This document shows, in pieces, positions 12,690 through 25,900 of a DNA stretch of 64,000 nucleotides. The notes under the pieces are model-generated. The model was not told the DNA's origin. It made no database searches and worked only from the letters and a program-made list of their open reading frames with translations. Source of the stretch: Cycas panzhihuaensis (Eukaryota; Cycadophyta); the NCBI GenBank assembly GCA_023213395.1, contig CM041465.1, positions 62,131,741 to 62,195,740 on the forward strand, read 5' to 3'. Made by a program: the position numbers and the translations under genes. The first letter of the stretch is position 1; the number at the start of each line of letters is the position of its first letter.

Positions 12690-13081
12690 TGTTAGTATTA
12701 AACTCTAATGTTATCTTTTATTATGTATATCTAATTAAGTTTATTTATCTTATTACAAAAGTTCAGTGATTTCGCTAACTATCCAAATCAACGAACTCCT
12801 CTCCCATCTATTCTAGAACCTTTCATACATTGTTTGGTTGGAAGATTTGGGAGGCAACATTATGTTGGTATGTAAGTAGAAGGTTAGTCTAAGAGGGAGG
12901 ATGCGATCCTCAACCTGTTCAAATATTCAGCCATTATTATTATAATATTATTACTATTTTTGAGATGGTTTTTTATCCCATAAAGGGGTTTTCCACTTGC
13001 CATATCTAGTGCACTTGCTTATGGTTTTGAATGGTTCTTTTATTTACATTTAATTCCTATTTGTGTAAGATTTCTCCAACA
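12690..13081 (+). repeat. Cop-A 3' LTR (392 bp)
   Basis: Starts TGTTAGTATT, ends CTCCAACA and is followed by the target duplication AACTC. Confidence 0.94.
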
Positions 13082-13086
13082 AACTC

Positions 13087-14384
13087 TATAAAATAATTTC
13101 ACATCTAAATGAAAACCACTTCAGTATATAAATCATCAAAATACCTTCCCAACAGATCTAGTCATTCAAAAAATAGATTCCTAGATCAAAAGTTATAGTA
13201 AAAATAGTGAAAGGGCCTCTTTTTGGCAATTAAATGAAATAGAGAGGGTTAAGCCTCTTTGATCTAAGGCTCGTAGTCATGTGAGGGCCAATAAAACCAC
13301 CCACTAGGGTTTGAAGGGGGCTATCAAATTTGAAATTTTATAAAAATTGCTTAATATCCTTTAAATCCAAAATTATAAAAAATAGTTATTAAAAGGTTGA
13401 AATCTGCCCCTTTAATCAATAAATCTTAGTCATATACAATACAATAAGAGTGAAAGGAAGAGGATAAAGGGATTATCCATGTACAAACTTAAAATATTAT
13501 CAAAATTAATTAAATTAAAGTTAAACTTTATAAAAATATATATATGAAAAAATCAAATAAATTTAAACATACTGCGTATGACCTGCATACGTATATAGAA
13601 CTTTGGTAAGATCGTTCTCTCTCCACATAACTTAAATTGAGATAAAATTTGAGAAGAGCCTAGATACACCTACTGGCAAGTCACAACACAAATATCATAG
13701 CAATTCGATAACCATAGAGAGATAGAGAACAAAGTTAATAAAGATATGGAGGTCGCATGGACTGCATAAAGGCCATACGACTTAGTGAGGGCTCAAAATC
13801 ACTTGGAGACTACTCTGTTCAGACCTTATCAGACCTACACTCCTATTATAAAGGAGATATGATGAAAAAAGATCAAAATGATAAAATAACAAAAGGAGAT
13901 GTGGGGTTTCAATACCTAAATAGAGTAATCCAACTTCTGGGAGAAATATCTCAGTACTAGGGTGATGATTTTTCAAACTATTTATTTTGTTACAATCTAG
14001 ATTCAATAAGGATCAAAATAAGTAGTCATATGATATAATTTCATCCACTTTAGAGAGAGCACTATCTTGACAAAGTCTAAGAAGAAAGTAAGAGTCTAAA
14101 AAAAAAAAAAAAAATTCCTTATAAAAACTTAAAAAAACTCATATATAAACAATTGAAATATGTGTTGGGATATGTATGCCAGTAGAGGCTATAAACAACT
14201 AGAGAGATTTTGGAAAAAATAAAGTGTACAAATGAAAATTTAAAAAAAAAATTAAAAACTACTATATAAACTATTAATATAATGTTATAAAATAAATAAA
14301 TATTCAACGAAAAACTTGTGGTGCTTTATATGAAGTCACTCTGATACTAAATGTCATATACAAGACTTTGATACCAAATGATAG
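13087..14384. other. AT-rich interior right of Cop-A, no gene seen
   Basis: Probably the 5' part of the X-bounded element continuing from 6250 on the far side of Cop-A. The ORF at 13757-13960 (+) and its antisense at 13782-14006 show no known domain. Near the right end, on the minus strand, is TTGGTATCAAAGTC (about 14366-14379). This is a tRNA-iMet primer-like motif 5-8 bases inside the X LTR, and a second similar copy (AGTATCAGAGTGAC) lies about 30 bases further in. Confidence 0.45.
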
Positions 14385-14641
14385 TGCTAATGGAGATAGA
14401 GCAGAGTAGGTAAAAGAATGTTTCAATCCATCTTCAAACCATTTTTTTAAACATTAATATAATTTCCTTTGATAAGTAGTGTTGAAGAACACTGTGGGTT
14501 TTGAGCCCCAAAATATATATTCAGAAGGCAAGTGGAAGCCCTGTCAACCTCTAAATTGAAATTACAATAAAAAGTAAGCAACTTGAAATAAAATAACATT
14601 ACCTTATCCAAGTGATAACTAGCATGTACCCATGATCCATT

Positions 14642-14689
<48 letters not shown>

Positions 14690-14706
14690 GAACATTAGTC
14701 CCAACA
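14385..14706 (-). mobile_element. LTR-like block X, 5' LTR type
   Basis: Homologous to 4052-4344 and 34652-34988. On the minus strand it starts TGTTGGGACTAATG and ends TCCATTAGCA. Unlike the other two it is followed by a primer-site-like motif instead of being preceded by a purine run, so it behaves as a 5' LTR. No clean target duplication with the block at 4052 was found (GAAAG versus TTTAG). Confidence 0.6.
14645..14687. repeat. (AT)n microsatellite, 43 bp, inside LTR X
   Basis: A dinucleotide run at the same place within the LTR as the 67 bp run at 34903-34969. Confidence 0.96.
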
Positions 14707-17700
14707 TTTAGCTTGATGTTGTTATAGTCAAATCATAGTAGAGATCTAATTAAAGTACTCTTGGCCTTTTAAGTCAAGATTTCACACTATAGTGTGATCT
14801 TTCTCTTTTTATCTCAATGGTTCTATAGTTAGATTAAAGTAGAGATCTAATTAGAGTGCCTTTAGCCCTAGAGATTAACCCTTTCCTGAGTATAACAAAG
14901 GAAAGGTTATCCCTTTCTTAAGCATAGTGAAGGGAAGGATGGGTGTAATCTTTCTTTTCTTAGCTTAATGTTTCTTTTTAGATAGTGTATGGTGTTCTCT
15001 CTCATTTTTTAGGTTAAAGTTTTTTCAATAGTATGAAAATTTCCTTTATAGTACATGAATCTTTTAGTCTTTTTTATAATGCATAGTGTTCTCTCTTATT
15101 CAATAGCTTGAAAGAGTTTTTTAAGGTAGCTCGCTCCTTACCTTCACTACACTTAAGAAAGGGTTACTATTCTAAGGACTCATTGAAACTTTTTCAATAT
15201 GCTTCTAACCTAGCATCTAGTGAGGGAAATAAATAATATAGAATGATAAACTAGAGAGCAGCACTATGTGGCAAACTAAAAAAAACTATGATTAATGAGA
15301 TCTACTAGATTTATATTCTTAGCCAGTTCAAAATAATCAAGGATCTAATCACATATCATAGTATTCCTTATAATCTAGGATATAATTCATTTATTAATTG
15401 GTTTGAAAGAATCTAAGTTTGAATGTGGTGTTTCTTTCTATTTCTAATCATAAAACGGAGTCAAGTCCCATCCCAGTTATTGATAGAGTTGTTTATTCTA
15501 CATTTCTAGGTGCCCCCCGTACTTGATTAATAATAGATATTGTTCTTTCAGAGAAGAATTTATAAACTATGACATGACTTAGTTTTAGCAATAGATCTAT
15601 GATATATTTTCATAGCAAAAATGAAGTCTCTTTGGGGGGCTGGCTGTGTATTTAGTGAAATCTATATGAGTACTATGAACTATTTGCTTCTTGGTTGGAC
15701 AAATAACATCATCTATAAGCCACCTCACCACCACCTCTAGAATAAACAAAGAAATGAGTGAATAGATGTTGGTGAAGAATACAACCATCTAGGTTGGGTA
15801 AACCTCATATTATATGTTATTCATTCTAAAAAGAAAAGGATCAAGCAAATTGTATTCTTTTTTTATAGTGGCATATGTCTTTGTTTGTACAAGATAGAGA
15901 GAAGAAAATAATAGGACTAGATTTGGGTCTATAATAAGAGCTCCCTCAATAGAGGGGCTTTGACTTCAAAATTACTAAAGAATGGGTGACCAGTAATGAA
16001 GTCAATGACTTCCCCACTACGCATGTTAAAAACTGACCTTTTAAATACTGAATGGAGTGAGTGGTTGGCTCTTGGGAGCCAAAAGATCAATCTTCATCAT
16101 ATATATTACACCTATTAAATATTTATAATACATGATAATGAGATGGCACTATCATAATTTAGGCTAACAATCCTTTCTCTTGTTGGCTCTTAAATAGTAG
16201 TAGAGTCTCTCTTTCAATGCCATGTCCCTCTCATAATGAAGCCTTGACTAAGAACCAAAAGGATGGACATAGATGACACTATCTTACCAAAATAATGGTG
16301 ATGAATAATCATGTTTGTTGTGGTTCTTAGTTCATATTGATAGCCTTTTATAGGCTCTATCTATGATATGGGAGAATTCAAAGGTCAATCATATTAAAAT
16401 TGACCATATTTCCCCCTATATTAAAGGGTCAAAATGAGATTTCATATGCCCCAAAAGAACACAAAGGATCAAAGAACAAGATAAACAAAGGTGGCTCATT
16501 CGAGGATGAAGGATCCACCTCTTTAAGTTCCTTTCAAGGCTATGAAAATAGTGAGCTGATCATAGAGTTATTGGATTCTGTAAATCCCCCTTATTCAATA
16601 AAGAGATGAATAAATGGATGAGCTAAGATCCTCACTAGGAGAGAGAGACCTTAGCCATCATATATAAAATACATAGCTTCCCCTCTATATCTAGAAAATC
16701 AAAGAGTTGGTAGGTTACCTTTTATAAATATATAGGGTTTACCACTAGGCCTTATTATTCTTCAAATATATAAGAGTTCCAAAGTGCCCCTCTTATTAGA
16801 ATCTTTGTGAATCCCTAGATAAATAAGAGTAAGATCGTTAGCCCCCGAATAAAAAAGGAGTAGAGTTACTCACCTTTCCACCTCCTTGTGGATAGGGATT
16901 ATGAAAAGAAGTTATAGTTTGATGGTTAGAGTATATGTGAAAAGCTAAGATCCTGACCCCATTCCAATAGAGATAGTTGGTAGTGGATATTTCAATATTA
17001 ATAGGCTCAATAGTTATTAGATCTAATTATATCTCTTTTAACCTATTTATAAACATTTTCATATTTTCTCTAATTAAGTTTCTCTTTGCCTTTCATCATT
17101 AGGTCTATTCATTGGCAAGTTTATTTTTATTCTTCATCATTTTGATTTTAAGCATAGAAAGAGTGAGAATACTTCAATTTAGGTTGATAAGCCCTTAGCT
17201 AAGCATTAATCTATCATGAAATCCATGTATTTATGTTTGTGACTTTGTGATAAGTTATCAAGAAAGCTTAACCTATCTCTTTAAGGAGATAGAAGTTATG
17301 ATCTTGTTCATTCCTATGAAGACCAATGTTCAGTCATGAGATTGACCCTGTATATTATAGCTAGTGTTGCTCCTATTAATTAATATGGGAATCCCCATAA
17401 ATGAGAGAATCTTCATCACCATGTTCAATGAGAAAGATGTAGTAAGGTTCCTAGAGATTATGTATCTTATAGTTAGAAGTAGAGAATAGGCATATACTTT
17501 TAAGGGCTTATAACCAAAAGTAGGCGACTTCTACCCCTCCTTACCACCATTGAGCTCTGAACCTAGGAAAACATTTATAAAGGATTCCTAGGCCAAGGTT
17601 GTTACTTAATTTTGATTGATTTTGAGTGAGATCCTTTTCCTTTTCCTCCATTGAATTAATCTTTTCTCTCGAATAATCGTGTAACCATTATTCAGAAGAG

Positions 17701-18182
17701 TATTTGTTCATTAAGAAAGGGAAAATTAGCAAAGATGGCAAGCACCCATAATAGTTTATGGTGGCACCTAACATTAGTTATAGTTGAGGGAAAAGGTGGG
17801 GAAGCTTGCTAATAAACTGTTGTTAAATTAATTCCTGCTAACTAACTTGATGAACCACCCAGATCCCATGATCCGTAATATAACATGCTTTCACCATGTT
17901 TTGTTGTTTTTATACCTTAGAGATTATGAAGCATTGGTAGGACTTAGAAGGACTCTTGATTAAGAACGAAGTGATAGCATGCTTCTAACTTATAGAAGGG
18001 TTTCTCCAAAAAGAACCTTTATCTTTATGTGAAGTTTTGAATCCCTCTATAATGGTGAGCTTTCCTCCTCACTTATATTATCTCTTTACCTTCCAATCTT
18101 TTTTCCACAAATCTTCTTTATCCTTAAATATGTATCTCAATGTATATATCTCACTTCAAGTGTTTATTTAAATTAATGCTTC
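14707..18182. other. 3.5 kb AT-rich intergenic or old-repeat DNA, no gene seen
   Basis: I see no LTR, transposase or host exon that I can name. 14800-14990 resembles the left flank of the X LTR (compare 3890-4050 and 34480-34650), so part belongs to the R repeat family. A 69-codon ORF at 16400-16609 (+; Lys/Ser-rich, with KGSKNKINKGG) is unassigned and looks incidental. Confidence 0.4.
14880..15172. repeat. Imperfect inverted repeat around 'AACCCTTTCTTAAG'
   Basis: The block at about 14895-14940 (GGTTATCCCTTTCTTAAGCA...) reappears inverted at about 15138-15170 (CACTACACTTAAGAAAGGGTTAC), about 200 bases away. It could fold as a hairpin. No terminal target duplication was found, so I do not call it a MITE. 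Confidence 0.55.
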
Positions 18183-19158
18183 TCTCATCATAAATTGATT
18201 GTCTAATATATGTGGTCTATTTGAATAGTGCTCTCTCCTGACTCACTCAACTGATGCAATCTTCGCCCCTTCGAAACCTTTGTATTTGAGGTGTGAAGCT
18301 TTTTCTTACAGAGAAAGAGTTCATGAAAGAAAAGAGCAATACATATTTAGTCTACATAAGATATTAAGATTAACAAAGGACTCTTAGAGTTGATAAATAA
18401 ATGATAATATCTACCCCTTGATCTTCTATTAAAATGGTCATTAAAATATATATATTCTTTGGTCCTAGGCTCAAATGAATAGAATCTATAAATGCACTCA
18501 ATCTTAGCCACAAAATGATTTATTTCTAATGATTTCATAGGAATAGACCCTAATTTATTGCATCAAAATTTTCAATCCATGTGATATATGAAGAGGAATA
18601 TACCCAAGTGGAACAATGTTGTCATCAAAAGATATAGTTAAATCCACTAGTTAGGGATGTCCAAGTGATCTGAAAGAATTCCAGATAAATCTATTATGTG
18701 ATATCTTTGTTAATCTCTCTATTTGAAAGATTAAAATTTAAGTTATCAAGGGAGATTCACACATGAAAAAGTTTATTAATAAAAATATTTAGTAATCTAT
18801 AATAAATTACAAATTTCACCATACCACCATATACATCCATTATTGAGATTGGCTTGAGCTATGCTATGTTAAGAGTGAAGGGTAAAACATGGACATCTTC
18901 TTCTCCCTATGTAAAAATATGCCATACATATAACCTTGTGTATATTGGTGGCAATCCTAAAGATGGATTCTCTTATAAGATGGTGCATCCTAATCTTTTC
19001 CTATATAATAGAATGAGGAATAATAATTTTACATTAGATGTTCCTAGACATTATAATAGTTTACACTTTTTTAATTTGGATCCAATCTGCTAAGGATAAA
19101 CTAACCACATACCTTAGCACTAATAAGGACATATAGACTTAGTCAAAGTATTAAAAAC
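18183..19158. repeat. Repeat R2, left part
   Basis: Collinear with R1 2372-3355. The match stops at 19158, where Cop-B begins, and resumes at 33954, so R2 was one continuous copy before insertion. Confidence 0.8.
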
Positions 19159-19594
19159 TGTAGAAAAGTGGGCACATGTACAATGTCATCACAGGATCTC
19201 ATAATAAGAAAATACAGGCAACAACATGACACTGCACATATACACTAGATTGATAGGTGGAAAACCCCTTCTAGGAAAGAAAAGCCACCTCTTAAAGTTG
19301 TAATTTTATTAAGAAAAGTGAGAAATAGAAAACCATTTACAGAAACCACCTAACCATCAAACCAGCCTTAGAAGAGGTGTTTATACAACCCTCCTAGATT
19401 CTCTGAACCATCTCCTTGAATATAGGAGAAGAATTTATATTAAGAAAGGTTCATTGAAATGTAGATGTGTATTTCAACCACCTTCTATATAAGATACGTA
19501 ATAAACACTAAAGTTAAACATTAGAATAACTTAAATACAAATTTAGACATATGTCATAAATAAGAACATAAAAGTTACATTAATATTCCTAACA
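19159..19594 (-). repeat. Cop-B 3' LTR (436 bp)
   Basis: Plus-strand ends are TGTAGAAAAG and ATTCCTAACA. It aligns with 33507-33953, which is 11 bases longer because of a small indel (TTATAAAGAACA in the right copy). Confidence 0.94.
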
Positions 19595-19641
19595 TCCCCC
19601 TTTTATGTAAACTTTTATGCTATAGAAAAAGAACATCTTCA

Positions 19642-22457
19642 TCACGGTAATCCCCCTTTGATGGAGACTTCTTTTATCTGCAACAGATCTTAGAGATTTA
19701 GAAACTTTACTTCAGTTAAAGACTTTGTAAATATGTTAGTAATCTGTAGTTTTATTGGACAATAAGACAAGGAAACAAGATTATCACTAATAAGATTTCG
19801 AATAAAATGCTGATGTAATTCTATATGTTTAGTCCTAAAATGTGAAACTAGATTAGTAACAATAGCAATTGCATCTTGATTATCAACTTTAAGTTCAATG
19901 GAAGAGTTTAGAGATAGACCAATTTCATTTAGTAGAGATTTGAGCTAAAGTGCGTCTTTGTTGGTTTCAACAAGTGTGTGATATTCATCTTCGGTCGTTG
20001 ATAAAACTAATGCTTACATTTTCTTACTAGACCAAGTAATAGGTGAGGAATCTATAAAAAATATATAACCTGATGTAGATTTTTTATTATTTATATCATT
20101 TGCCTAGTCTGAATTAGTATATCTAGTTAAAGTTAGAGGTTTATTATAAAAATTATAAGTTAAACCATAAAAAACAGTATGCTTTAGATATCGTAAAATA
20201 CATTTAGCTGCTTTCCAATGAGATTCATGTGGCCGTTGCATATAACATGAACATAAAGCGACAGCATAGGAAATATCAGGTGGGTGTGAGTTAAATAAAT
20301 AAGACTACCAATTAGTTGTCTATATAATGTAGAGTCACATAAAGGTGATGAATAATGAATAGATAGTTTGACTCCTGATTGTAATAGATTAGATATGGGT
20401 TTAGTATTTTCTATGTTAAATCGCTGAATTAAGTCTAGAATATACTTAGGTTGAGATATAGTTATGTTTGAATGATGTTGATAAATTTGTAAATCAAGAA
20501 AGTAATGTAGTATACCTAGATCGGTCATTTCAAATTTGTTCATTAAAGTAGATTTTAAATGATGAATATTATTAGTTGATGATGCAGTAATGATAATGTC
20601 ATCAACATAGAGGATTAGAATAGTAAGATTTTCATTTTCACATTTAAAATAAATATTTGAATCACTAATACATCTAGTGTATCCAATGTATACTAAATAA
20701 TCGTCTACTTTAGTATACCAAGCTCGAGGAGCTTGTTTTAAACCATAAATGGATTTTTTAAGTTTACAGACTAAATTACGATTTTCAATAAAGCCAGGTG
20801 GTTGAGATATATAGATCTCTTCTTTGAGATCACCGTTTAAGAAAGCACTCTTGACATCCATTTGGTGCATTTCCCAACCAAACTTGGCTGCTAGAGTAAT
20901 AATTATTTTAATTGTGTTCATCTTTACAACATGGGTAAAGGTTTCATTATGATCTATGCCATCTATTTGTGAAAATCCTTTTACAACTAGGCAAGCTTTA
21001 TATTTTTCAACAGTGCCTATTGAGTTATGTTTTATTCTATAAACCTATTTACAGTCAACTATATTTTTCTCAGGTAGTCGAGGAACGAGATTCCAAGTTG
21101 AATTTTAATTAAAGCATCAAATTTAGTTTGCATAGCATCCTGCCATACAGAATTGTTACTAGTTTGTTTAAATGTTCTAAGATCATTATTGTCCATTATT
21201 TTTGCCATTAAGGCAAACTTAGCATATAGTTTTTGGGCACGTGTTAAATGCGGTATACGTAGGATTACCTACATCGGATCCGACATCGTGACATTTTCGT
21301 TGCCTAAATAAGTTGCTTGTTAGAAATTATGCGTAAAGGTACAGGTTGATTTGTTGAACTAGTTTGAGAGGAGGAATCTATTTTATTAGATTCAAATAGA
21401 GTCTAATCTTAGACTTGAGTTGATAAGGATTCTATAACTTATGGATCAACTTGTTTGTCAGAGAGGTCAACCAAATAAGTGTTGGTTAACAAACTTTCAA
21501 CGGGAAGTTCTACATAAGTAGATGTTGAAGAAGATCCTTCTTTATCAAATATTACGTCATGCAAAATGGAAATTTGATGCATAACTGGATCCAAGAGTCT
21601 ACAAGCTTTACTCTCTTTGTTGTATCCAACGAAGATGTATTTTTGACTTTTTGGGTCTAATTTTTTGCGTTTTTCTTTAAGGATATATCCCCACGCAATA
21701 CTGCCAAAGATTCGTAAATGATTAACAGATGGTTTTCTTCCAGACTATTTTTGTTCTAGAGTAACGTGATGTAAACTTTTGCTAGGTAAATAATTTAATA
21801 AATAGTTAAAGCAGTTAATTGCTTCTGCCCATAATTTTAGATCTAGATTTTTTATGTATAACATACAATGAGTCATCTCAACAAGAGTATGATTTTTGTG
21901 TTTAGTAACACTGTTTTGATGAGGAGTGTATGCAACATAATACTGGAACTGAATTCCATGTGATTTACAGAAAGAAGTAAATTTGTCACTTAAATATTCC
22001 TTTGTATTATTGGATAAATTTTTTTTAATTTTTGAATTTGATTAATTTTTAACTAGTGTTTTGTATTTAATAAAAATGTCAAACACTTGACTACGTGTTT
22101 TAAGCATGTAAACCCAACATTTTCTTGAATAATCATCAATAAATGTAACAAAATAATGAGAACCAGAGTATAATGTTACATGAAAAGGATCACGTATATC
22201 AGAGTGAACAAGTTCAAGTGGAATAGTCTCTCTGAATTGTGTTTTATGTGAAAATGGGTCCATGTGTTGCTTGCCTATCACATAGGCTTCACAAACACCA
22301 TAAATAGTGTTTAAGGGTGGAAGACCATGAACCATTTCATGCTTTTTTAGATATTGCAGCTTGCCATAACTTGTATGGCTAAATCGTACATGCCAAAGTT
22401 TACTCATTGAGTCAGATTTGGTAATAAAGGTACTAAAAGGTTTTATTTTGTTATTTT
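19642..22457 (-). pseudogene. Cop-B pol, 3' part (integrase, RT, RNase H)
   Basis: Continuation of the polyprotein interrupted by Cop-C. The GAG-pre-integrase/integrase start is at 22042-22407: LWHVRFSHTSYGKLQYL, then VHSDIRDPF and FVTFIDDYSRKCWVY, the first two catalytic Asp regions. Integrase continues to about 21500 with stops. RT is open at 20184-20921 (245 codons) with QMDVKSAFLNGD, YGLKQAPRAWY and LYVDDIIITAS. RNase H runs from about 20180 to the stop at 19642-19644 (ending KEVSIKGGLP) with several stops. Non-functional as a whole, though the RT segment is well preserved. Confidence 0.9.
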
Positions 22458-22889
22458 TGATAGAATAGGCACATGTACACAGTCATCACATCACAGAAAT
22501 AGAAGAGAAACATAAGAATGAGACAATGCACATGTACACAGGGTTGACAGGTAGAAAACCCCTTATGGGGAAGAAAAACCACCTCCTAAGCTAGTTTATA
22601 TTAATAAATAACTGAAAACCAATATACAAAACCACAAACCCCCTAAAATAGCCTTTAGACAGGCATATGGACATACCTCCTAGATTCTTGGAACTAACTC
22701 CATGAATCTAGGAGATTAATAAATAGGATAGAGGTTCATTGGAATGTGGTTATGCATTTCAATGACCATCCACAAATCAATTAATATTTAACATAAGTTT
22801 ACAACTTTACAATCACTTAAATTATTTTTAAAATATGCGACTTAAATAATAACATTAAGAAACATAAGTTTACATTATATAATCTAACA
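22458..22889 (-). repeat. Cop-C 3' LTR (432 bp)
   Basis: Aligns end to end with 29528-29959. Confidence 0.95.
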
Positions 22890-22937
22890 TCCCCTTTCCA
22901 TGTAAACTTTTGTACTGGAGAGAAAAGAAGAGCTTCA

Positions 22938-25900
22938 TTACGATGATCCCCCTTTGATGGAGACTTCCTTTATCTACAATAAATCTCTGAGATTTAAAAA
23001 CTTTGGTTCAGGTAATGACTTCGTAAGAATGTCAGCAATCTATAAATTTGTTGGATAATAAGACAAATAAACAAGATTATCAATAACTAAATTGCGAATA
23101 AAATGTTGATGTAATTTAATATGTTTAGTTCTAAAATGAGAAACGGGATTAGTAGTAATAGCAATTACACCTTGATTATCAACTTTAATTTCAATTGAAG
23201 AGTTTAGAGTCAGACCAATTTTATTTAATAGTGATTTTAGCCAAAGTGCTTCTTTACCAACTTCGACTAATGCTTGATATTCTGCTTCAGTTGTTGATAA
23301 TGCTAGTGCCTACATTTTTTTGCTAGGCCAAGTAATAGGTGAGGAATCAATAAAAAATACATAACCTGAAGTAGATTTATGATCATTTGAATCATTTGCC
23401 CAATCGAAATCAGTATATCCAGTTAATGTTAGTGGTTTATTACAAAAGTTATAAGTTAAACCATAAAACACAATATTTTTTAGATAGTGTAAGATTTGTT
23501 TAGTGGCTTTCTAGTGAGATTCATGTGGTTGTTGCATATATCGAGAGTATAAGGTAACAGCATAAGAAATGTTAGGGCAGGTGTGAGTAAGATAGATTAG
23601 ACTACCAATCAGTTGTCTATATAGAGTTGGATCGCATAACAGAGTTAAACAATCAATAGATAATTTAACTCCTAATTATAAAGGATTTGATATAAGTTTA
23701 GCATTTTCCATGTTAAATCACTAAATTAAATCGAGAATATACTTAGGTTGAGATAGTGTTATATTTGATTGATTTTGATAAACTTGTGAACCTAGAAAGT
23801 AATGTAATAGACCTAAATCAGTCATTTCAAATTTGTTCATTAAAGTTGATTTAAGATGATGAATATTATAGGTTGATAATCCAGTGATAATAATGTCATC
23901 AACATAGAAGATTAGAATGGTAAGATTTTCATTTTCACGTTTAAAATAGAGATTTGGATCACTAATACATCTAGTGTATCTAATGTGGATTAAGTAATCA
24001 TCAACTTTGGTATACCAAGCTCAAAGAGCTTGTTTTAAACCATAAATAAATTTTTTAAGTTTGCAGACTAAATTAGGATTTTCAATAAATCCAAGTGGCT
24101 GTGACATGTAGATCTCTTCTTTGAGATCACCATTTAAGAAAACATTCTTAACATCCATTTGGTAGATTTCCCAACCAAACTTAGCTGCAAGAGTAATAAT
24201 TATCTTGATTGTATTCATCTTTATGATAGGAGCAAAGGTTTCCTTATAGTCAATGCCATCTATTTGAGAAAATCCTTTGGTAACAAGGCGAGCTTTATAT
24301 TTTTCCACTGCACCTGTTGAATTATATTTAGTCCTATAAACCCATTTATAGTCGACTACATTTTTCCCAAGTGGGAGAGGAACTAGATCCTAGGTTAAAT
24401 TTTTAATTAAGGTAGCAAATTTAGTTTGCATAACATCTTGCCATATAGGATTATTGCTGGCTTGTTTAAAACTTTTAGGATCATTATTTTCCATTATTTT
24501 TGCTATTAAGGTAAATTTTGCATGAAGTTTTTACATACGTATGTGCCTAGTATCGATGAAGATTGCTAGATCGGATCCAAAGATCGATGGCGTTTTGGTT
24601 ACCCAAACAGGTTGCTTGTGAGTAACTGAATCTGAGGTTGTAGGTTGATTTGATGTACTAGCTTGAAGAGAAGGATCTGTTTCAGTGGGTTCTGATAGAG
24701 TCCAATTTTAGACTTCAGTTGATAAAGAATCTATAATTTTTGAATCAACTTGTTTATCAGAAGGGTTAACCAAATGAGTATTGGTTAACAAATCTTCAAC
24801 AGGAAGTTCTGCATAAGTAGGTGTTGAAGTAGATCCTTCTTTATCAAATACTACATAACGTAAAATAGAAATATTATGCATGACTGGATCTAAAAGTCTA
24901 TAGGTTTTGCTCTCTTTGCTGTAGCCAACAAAGATCTATTTTTTACTTTTTTTATCTAACTTTTTACATTTTTTGTGAGAGATATGTCCCCACACGATAC
25001 TGCCAAAGATTCATAAATGTTGGACAGATGATTTTCTTCCAGACCATTTTTGTTCTGAAGTGACGTTTTGTAGATATTTACTAGGTAAACGATTTAATAA
25101 ATAATTAGAGTAGTTAATTGCTTCTACCTATAATTTTAAATCGAGATTCTTTGCATGTAATATACAACGAGTCATTTCAACAAGAGTACAGTTTTTGCGT
25201 TCAACAACACCGTTTTATTGAGGCGTGTATGCAACTAAATATTGGAATTTAATTCCATGTGATTTACAGAAAGAGGTAAAATTTCTACTTAAATATTCCT
25301 TAGCATTATCAGATTGGAATATTTTGATTCTTGAATTAGATTAATTTTCTACAAACGTTTTATATTCAACAAAAATGTCAAATACTTGACTGCGTATTTT
25401 GAGCATATAAACCCAATATTTTCTTGAATAATCATCTATGAATGTAACGAAATAACAAGATCCTAAGTATGATGGTATATGAAAAGGTCCACATATATCA
25501 AAGTGGATAAGTTCAAGTGGAGCAGTTGCTCGGTATTGAGTTTTGTATGGAAATAGATCCATGTGTTGTTTGCCTATCACACAGGCTTCACAAACACCAT
25601 AAACAGTGTTTAAGTGTGGTAAACCATGGACCATTTCATGCTTAATTAAATATTACAATTTTCCATAACTAGTATGGCCAAATCTTGCATATGAAAGCTT
25701 TGGTCGAGTCAAATTGTAAACGAAGGCTAAAGATTTTGATTTATTATTTTAAAAACTGGTCAGACTATAGAGACCTGTGTTATGATCAACAAGTCTTGAA
25801 GTAATACATTTAAATTTGTGTAATGGATCCTTAATGATAAATTTATTTTTCTAGAATTTGATGATAAGGTCTTTCTGGCAAATTTGATAAACTGAGAGGA

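Larger units (their letters stand above)
6251..13081 (+). mobile_element. Cop-A: full-length Ty1/copia retrotransposon, decayed
   Basis: Both 392 bp LTRs, a primer site, gag-pol remains and a polypurine tract are present in the correct order on the plus strand. The element is flanked by the 5 bp target duplication AACTC (6246-6250 and 13082-13086). LTRs differ at roughly 15% of sites in the first 70 bases compared, so it is old. It sits between the two X LTRs. Its polyprotein resembles those of Cop-B and Cop-C, so the three are one broad Copia lineage. Confidence 0.95.

Noticed and set aside
14385-14706. Solo LTR with target duplication
   Set aside because: The bases on either side (GATAG and TTTAG) do not match, and a primer-like motif follows, so a 5' LTR reading is better.
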